From Gaiellasilicea sp963763755 (lineage in GTDB: Bacteria > Actinomycetota > Thermoleophilia > Gaiellales > Gaiellaceae), in the NCBI GenBank assembly GCA_963763755.1, contig CAVXQE010000006.1, positions 1 through 64,000 of the forward strand: a stretch of 64,000 nucleotides of DNA, given 5' to 3'. Of this stretch, positions 59,870 to 64,000 are shown in pieces (the first letter of the stretch is position 1; the number at the start of each line of letters is the position of its first letter). The notes under the pieces were generated by a model that saw only the letters and a program-made list of their open reading frames with translations, made no database searches and had not been told where the DNA came from. Both the position numbers and the translations under genes were made by a program.

Positions 59870-60406
59870 GTGACTCCACAGCTCGTCGAGAAGGCGCTCG
59901 CCGAGGCTGCTCGCACGGGCTTCACGCGGTCCTGCAGCGCCGAGACCGGGCGGCTGCTGCAGGTGCTGGCGGGCGCCCGCGGGCTCGAGCGTGTCGCCGA
60001 GATCGGTACCGGCTGCGGCGTCGGCGCAGCGTGGATCCTCTCCGCCCTCGACCCGGCCGTGACCTTCTTCACGGTCGAGCTCGACGAGGGACGGGCGGCC
60101 GCCGCTGCCGAGCTGTTCGCCGACGATCCAGCAGCCACCGTGCTCCACGGGGACTGGCAGGAGGTGCTCGCCGCGGAGGCGCCGTTCGACCTGCTCTTCG
60201 CCGACGGCGGCAGGGCGAAGTACCACGAAGAGCTCGTCGGACTGCTGGCACCGGGCGGGATCCTCGTGCTCGACGATCTGACGCCGGGCTACGTGGACCC
60301 CGATCCGGTCCGGGAGCTCTGGCTCGCCCATCCTCGCCTCGTCGCCGTCGAGCTCCAGGTTTCCTCGCGCGAAGCGGTAATCGTCGGCACACTTCAGCCT
60401 CGCTGA
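59870..60406 (+). CDS. O-methyltransferase (class I SAM-dependent)
   Basis: 178 residues. The SAM pocket RVAEIGTGCGVGAAWILSAL, FFTVELDEGRAAAAAELFA, FDLLFADGGRAKYHEELVGL and GGILVLDDLTPGYVDPDPVR are typical of the catechol-OMT-like family. The methyl acceptor is unknown. GTG 59870 has no Shine-Dalgarno sequence and is probably translated leaderless from the shared promoter with the nicotinamidase-like gene. The FtsH-like gene follows by 22 bp. Confidence 0.87.
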   Translation: MTPQLVEKALAEAARTGFTRSCSAETGRLLQVLAGARGLERVAEIGTGCGVGAAWILSALDPAVTFFTVELDEGRAAAAAELFADDPAATVLHGDWQEVLAAEAPFDLLFADGGRAKYHEELVGLLAPGGILVLDDLTPGYVDPDPVRELWLAHPRLVAVELQVSSREAVIVGTLQPR

Positions 60407-60428
60407 GGTTCTGCCGATAGGAGGCTGG

Positions 60429-61937
60429 ATGTCGGACGTGGGGGAATTCTTCAACCAGTTGCCGGGCTACGCCCTGACGTGGCTGCCGCTCGTCTTCTTC
60501 GGCGCGATCATCTACCTCCTCTGGCGGACGCTGCAGTACATGCCGCGCGTGAAGGCGCCGAAGCTCGAGGCCAGCGATGGGGGCTCGGTCAGCTGGGCGG
60601 ACGTCGCCGGCGTCGACGAGGCGAAGAGCGAGCTGCGGGAGGTCGTCGACTTCCTCCGCCATCCCAAGCGCTTTCAGCAGCTGGGCGCGCGAGTGCCGAA
60701 GGGCATCCTGCTCTACGGGCCGCCAGGCACGGGCAAGACGCTGCTCGCCAAAGCCGTTGCGAAGGAGTCCGGCGCCAAGTTCTACTCCCAGAGCGCCTCT
60801 GCCTTCGTCGAGATGTTCGCCGGCCTCGGCGCCGCCCGGATCCGCAAGCTCTTCGAAGAGGCGCGGAGGAACGCGCCCGCGATCGTCTTCATCGACGAGC
60901 TCGACGCCGTGGGCACGGCTCGCGCCGGCGGCGGCTTCAACCGCGAGCACGACCAGACTCTCAACCAGCTGCTCGTCGAGCTGGACGGCTTCGACGAGTC
61001 GGCCCAGGTGATCGTGATGGGCGCCTCGAACCGCCTCCAGGATCTCGACCCCGCGCTTCTCCGTCCCGGCCGCTTCGACCGGCAGGTGGTCGTCGCGCCG
61101 CCCGACCTCGCCGGCCGCGAGGAGATCCTGCGCGTCCACACGCGGGGTAAGCCGCTGGCCGAGGACGTCGACCTGAACACCGTGGCACGCCACACCTCCG
61201 GGCTCACGGGCGCCGACCTCGCGAACCTGTGCAACGAGGCAGCGATCTTCGCCGGCCGCCAGGAGCGCATGACGATCCTCGCGGAGGACTTCGAAGGCGC
61301 CATGGAGCGCGTCGTCGCCGGCCTCCAGCAGCGGCGCGTCGTCACCGAGAAGGAGAAGCGGATCCTCGCCTACCACGAGGGCGGGCACGCACTCCTGGCG
61401 CATCTGATGGGCGACCTGCTCCCGATCCAGAAGGTGACGATCATCGGGCGCGGTGACGCGCTCGGCTACGCGTACTACCTGCCGCTCGAGGAGCGCTACC
61501 TGCACACGAAGGAAGAGTTCCTGGACGTGATGAAGGTCGCGCTGGCCGGCCGCGCCGCCGAGCAGATCGTCTTCGGACGCGTGACCAACGGCGCGTCGAA
61601 CGACCTCGAGAAGGTGACCGAGATCGCCCGGGCGATGGTCTTCGAGTACGGCATGTCCGAGGCCTCGCCCTCGCGGACGATGCGCGCCGACAACTACGCC
61701 CTCTCCGAGGAGACGAAGCGGCTGCGCGACTCCGAGCAGGCACGCCTGACCGATCACGCCTACGAGGAAGCGCAGCGCCTGCTGATCAAGCATCGCGCGT
61801 CGCTCGACCGGCTGGCGCAGCAGCTGCTCGAGCGCGAGACGCTGAATCGCGAGGAGCTGCAGGAGATGCTCGGCGACATCGGCCCGGAGTCACGGTCGTC
61901 CGAGACGATCGGCACCGTGCGCGCGCTCCCGGAGTAA
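60429..61937 (+). CDS. Compact FtsH-like AAA+ zinc metalloprotease
   Basis: 502 residues; FtsH is usually 600 or more. TAGGAGG lies upstream of ATG 60429. One N-terminal helix (LTWLPLVFFGAIIYLLWRTL, about residues 17-36) replaces the usual two helices and periplasmic domain. AAA+ motifs: Walker A LLYGPPGTGKTLLAKAVA, pore loop FVEMFAGLGAARIR, Walker B PAIVFIDELDAVGTAR, SRH LDPALLRPGRFDRQVV. The protease site is HEGGHALLAH (HEAGH in most FtsH) with the third ligand Asp in NGASNDLEKVTEIAR. Likely degrades membrane or regulatory proteins from the cytoplasmic face. Confidence 0.9.
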   Translation: MSDVGEFFNQLPGYALTWLPLVFFGAIIYLLWRTLQYMPRVKAPKLEASDGGSVSWADVAGVDEAKSELREVVDFLRHPKRFQQLGARVPKGILLYGPPGTGKTLLAKAVAKESGAKFYSQSASAFVEMFAGLGAARIRKLFEEARRNAPAIVFIDELDAVGTARAGGGFNREHDQTLNQLLVELDGFDESAQVIVMGASNRLQDLDPALLRPGRFDRQVVVAPPDLAGREEILRVHTRGKPLAEDVDLNTVARHTSGLTGADLANLCNEAAIFAGRQERMTILAEDFEGAMERVVAGLQQRRVVTEKEKRILAYHEGGHALLAHLMGDLLPIQKVTIIGRGDALGYAYYLPLEERYLHTKEEFLDVMKVALAGRAAEQIVFGRVTNGASNDLEKVTEIARAMVFEYGMSEASPSRTMRADNYALSEETKRLRDSEQARLTDHAYEEAQRLLIKHRASLDRLAQQLLERETLNREELQEMLGDIGPESRSSETIGTVRALPE

Positions 61938-61947
61938 GACCCTCCAG

Positions 61948-61959
61948 TAGCATCGAGCC
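61948..61959 (+). promoter_or_regulatory. Candidate leaderless promoter of the epimerase gene
   Basis: TAGCAT (61948-61953) is followed by 6 nt and GTG 61960. It lies in the 22-bp gap after the FtsH-like gene. Confidence 0.45.
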
Positions 61960-62364
61960 GTGGGCGTCCGCGGCATCCATCATCTCGGCGTCGCCGTCCA
62001 CGACCTCGACGACGCACTCGACACGTACGGGCGTCTCTTCGGCGCCGAGCTCGAGCACCGAGCCCGCGTCGAGGAGCAGGGCGTCGAAGCCGCGGCCGTG
62101 CTCGTCGGCTCGAGCCGCGTCGAGCTGCTCGCCGCGCTCGGCGAGGAGACTCCGGTCGGCAGGTTCCTCGCAGACCGCGGGCCGGGGATGCACCATGTCG
62201 CCTATGAGGTCGACGATGTCCTCGTGGAGCTCGGGCGGCTCTCGGCCGAAGGCGCCGAGCTGATCGACGAGGAGCCGCGGCAGGGCCTCTTCGGGCTCCA
62301 GGTCGCATTCGTCCATCCCGACGCCGTTCACGGCGTCCTGACAGAGGTGGTGTCCGTTGGCTGA
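61960..62364 (+). CDS. mce: Methylmalonyl-CoA epimerase (VOC superfamily)
   Basis: 134 residues with two glyoxalase-like beta-alpha-beta units. Metal ligands: His in GIHHLGVAVHDLDDAL, His in GMHHVAYEVDDV and Glu near VHGVLTEVVSVG. LADRGPGMHHVAYEV is the epimerase signature. It interconverts (R)- and (S)-methylmalonyl-CoA in propionate metabolism. No mutase gene is in the window. Its end overlaps a small unknown gene. Confidence 0.92.
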   Translation: MGVRGIHHLGVAVHDLDDALDTYGRLFGAELEHRARVEEQGVEAAAVLVGSSRVELLAALGEETPVGRFLADRGPGMHHVAYEVDDVLVELGRLSAEGAELIDEEPRQGLFGLQVAFVHPDAVHGVLTEVVSVG

Positions 62365-62584
62365 AACCGATTCCGTCCGCGTCGAGCTCGCGTTCGACGG
62401 CGGCCCGGGCCTCTCAGCGCTCGTGACCGTCCAGGGAGCCGACGAGCTCGAGCGCGCGCTCGCAACCGAGGCGGGCGGCACGCTCATGCTCGACTCGAAC
62501 GACGGCCGCTACACGATCGTCCTGGCACGCGTGGTCTACATGAAGCGCTACGCCACCCAGTCGCAGGTCGGGTTCGGGATCTAG
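62357..62584 (+). CDS. Small conserved-looking protein, unknown function
   Basis: 75 residues from TTG 62357, overlapping the epimerase stop by 8 bp. It is acidic at the start and ends RVVYMKRYATQSQVGFGI. VELAFDGGPGLSALV and GTLMLDSNDGRYTIVLA suggest an all-beta small domain. No signal peptide, helix or known motif is visible. Position and lack of frame errors argue it is real. I do not recognise the family. Confidence 0.6.
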   Translation: MAETDSVRVELAFDGGPGLSALVTVQGADELERALATEAGGTLMLDSNDGRYTIVLARVVYMKRYATQSQVGFGI

Positions 62585-62606
62585 GGCGCAGGGCACCCTT
62601 CTTGGG

Positions 62607-63215
62607 ATGACCGAGACCACGCAGAAGGGGCCCTCGGCCGCCGAGATCCGGAAGCTCGTCGAGCGGGGACAGCAGGGCGACCGCGCCGCGCTCGAGGAGC
62701 TGTACCTGATCCATTTCGACCGGATCTACAGCTACCTGCACATGACGGTCGGGAACAGGCACGACGCCGAGGATCTGACCACGCAGACCTTTCTGCGCAT
62801 GCTCGAGTCGATCCGGAAGTTCCGCTTTCAGTCGGCGCCGTTCTCGGCCTGGCTCTTTCGGATCGCGCACAACCTCTCGATGGATCACTTCCGCGCCAAC
62901 CGCCGCTGGCACCCGGAGGAGGAAGTGCCCGAGCCGCTCGACTCCGCCGAACGGTCCGCCGAGGACGAGGCCTTCCAGTCGATCGGACGCCAGTCGATGC
63001 TCGGGCTGATCGAGTCGCTCTCGCAGGAGCAGCAGCAGGTGCTGACGCTGAAGTTCGTCTTCAGCTTCTCGAACGCCGAGGCGGCGACGATCCTCGACAA
63101 GACCGAAGGCGCAGTGAAGTCGCTGCAGCATCGAGCGCTCGTCTCGCTCCAGAAGCAGATCGCCGACGCGGCTCCCGACGAGCCTTCCGACCAGCCTTCC
63201 GACCGGGAGGAGTAG
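62607..63215 (+). CDS. ECF-type RNA polymerase sigma factor
   Basis: 202 residues. Region 2: LEELYLIHFDRIYSYLHMTV, RHDAEDLTTQTFLRML and FSAWLFRIAHNLSMDHFR. Region 4: LSQEQQQVLTLKFVFSFSNA, EAATILDKTEGAVKSLQHRA. A charged tail (DEPSDQPSDREE) follows. No anti-sigma gene is next to it. It overlaps the YchF-like gene by one base. Confidence 0.93.
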   Translation: MTETTQKGPSAAEIRKLVERGQQGDRAALEELYLIHFDRIYSYLHMTVGNRHDAEDLTTQTFLRMLESIRKFRFQSAPFSAWLFRIAHNLSMDHFRANRRWHPEEEVPEPLDSAERSAEDEAFQSIGRQSMLGLIESLSQEQQQVLTLKFVFSFSNAEAATILDKTEGAVKSLQHRALVSLQKQIADAAPDEPSDQPSDREE

Positions 63216-64000
63216 TGGCCCTGGAAGTCGGGATCGTCGGCCTCCCGGGCGCGGGCAAGACGACGCTGTTCACGGCGCTGACGCGAACCGGCGGCGCCGG
63301 CTTCGGCAAGGAGAACGTCGGCATGGCCTCGATCGCCGACGACCGCCTCGACAAGCTTGCGCAGCTCGTCGGCGCGCGCAAGATCACGCCGGCGACGATC
63401 AGGGTCGTGGACGTCCCCGGCACCGGCCCGCAGCTCCTCGGCGGCCTCAGGCAGGTCGACGCGATCCTGGCGGTGGCGGATGGGCACTCCCCGGATGCCA
63501 CGCCCGCAGACGACTTCGAGACACTCGAGCTCGAGCTCCTGGTCGCCGACCGCGACCACGTGGAGCGCCGGCTCGAGCGGGTCGAGAAGCAGGCGAAGTC
63601 GGGCGACGCGAGCCTGCGCAAGGAGGTCGACCAGCTGCACGCGCTCCTCGCGTACCTCGAAGCGGGGAACAACCTCCGCGACTACGAGGGCGAGCTGCCA
63701 CCCGAGCTCGAGCCGCTGACCACGAAGCCGCTGATCGCGGTCGAGAACGGACCCGGCGGGATCGACCTGAAGCTGGAAGCCGAGCTGGCGGAGATGACCG
63801 ACGAGGAGGCGGCCGAGTTCCGTGACGGCCCCTCCGCGCTCGACGAGGTCGTGCGGCGGCTCCGTGACGCCCTCGATCTGATCACCTTCTTCACCGCCGG
63901 CGACAAGGAGACTCGGGCCTGGACGCTCCGCCGCGGCCAGACCGCGCTCGAGGCGGCGGCGTCGATCCACTCCGACATCGCGCGCGGTTTCATCCGCTGC
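63215..64000 (+). CDS. YchF/OLA1-like GTPase or ATPase (3' end outside window)
   Basis: 262 codons visible from GTG 63215. G1 is GIVGLPGAGKTTLFTALT (YchF usually GLPNVGKST), G3 is VVDVPGTGPQ, and a coiled-coil region runs VERRLERVEKQAKSGDASL. The C-terminal part LITFFTAGDKETRAWTLRRG and AAASIHSDIARGFIRC is the YchF TGS-like domain. That last motif comes about 60-70 residues earlier than in E. coli YchF, so the middle is shortened. Likely a divergent YchF paralogue; role unknown. Confidence 0.82.
   Translation, partial: MALEVGIVGLPGAGKTTLFTALTRTGGAGFGKENVGMASIADDRLDKLAQLVGARKITPATIRVVDVPGTGPQLLGGLRQVDAILAVADGHSPDATPADDFETLELELLVADRDHVERRLERVEKQAKSGDASLRKEVDQLHALLAYLEAGNNLRDYEGELPPELEPLTTKPLIAVENGPGGIDLKLEAELAEMTDEEAAEFRDGPSALDEVVRRLRDALDLITFFTAGDKETRAWTLRRGQTALEAAASIHSDIARGFIRC

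Overview
The window is very GC-rich, densely packed bacterial chromosome from an actinobacterium, plausibly class Thermoleophilia (inference). The gene content points that way: an F420-type LLM oxidoreductase, a SARP-type regulator, a subtilisin-inhibitor-like lipoprotein, methylmalonyl-CoA epimerase, and many start codons sitting 6-7 nt after a TANNNT box, as in actinobacterial leaderless genes. I see no phage, insertion sequence, integrase or CRISPR array. A recurring caveat is that many genes, especially between about 15.5 and 37 kb, are readable only across several +1 base insertions. I treat these as likely sequence errors and annotate across them; start and stop coordinates of such genes come from the flanking frames.

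Layout. 1-5.7 kb: a sugar or sugar-acid utilisation block (M24-type hydrolase, galactonate-dehydratase-like enzyme, two ABC permeases and a binding protein on the minus strand; an ABC ATPase on the plus strand). At about 5717 the ATPase is cut off and joined to an equally truncated DUF2079 glycosyltransferase gene. 5.7-8.05 kb: DUF2079, GT4 and GT2 glycosyltransferases. 8.07-16.6 kb: moeA, an M28 membrane peptidase, a two-component system with an HtrA protease, an RsbW-like kinase and otsA. 16.6-25 kb: moaC-mog, an MqnP-like prenyltransferase, then a cytochrome c/heme supercluster (ccmABCD, a CcsA/HemX-like gene, hemACD) and a SAM hydrolase.

25.1-49 kb: nitrogen-compound metabolism: amidase, purine permease, tRNA-Phe, arginase-family enzyme, F420 LLM oxidoreductase, N-carbamoyl amino acid hydrolase, an NMT1/THI5-type ABC importer, dihydropyrimidinase, malonate-semialdehyde dehydrogenase and a class III aminotransferase. 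Together these could import a pyrimidine-like compound and degrade it through dihydropyrimidine, N-carbamoyl-beta-alanine, beta-alanine and malonate semialdehyde to acetyl-CoA. No classical dihydropyrimidine dehydrogenase is seen, so the F420 enzyme is the candidate for the missing redox step. A complete second sugar ABC system (ATPase, two permeases, binding protein) and a membrane-anchored SARP/beta-propeller regulator lie within this stretch.

49-64 kb is cleaner sequence: a MarR regulator with a divergent YceI and FMN reductase pair, alpha/beta hydrolase, peroxiredoxin, rarA, tryptophan 2,3-dioxygenase with an M20 hydrolase, pabB-pabC, DUF1385, pncB facing a large nicotinamidase-like hydrolase, an O-methyltransferase, a compact FtsH-like protease, methylmalonyl-CoA epimerase, an ECF-type sigma factor and a YchF-like GTPase cut by the window end. 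Several convergent pairs share a CTAG stop overlap, and several divergent pairs appear to share symmetric -10 boxes.
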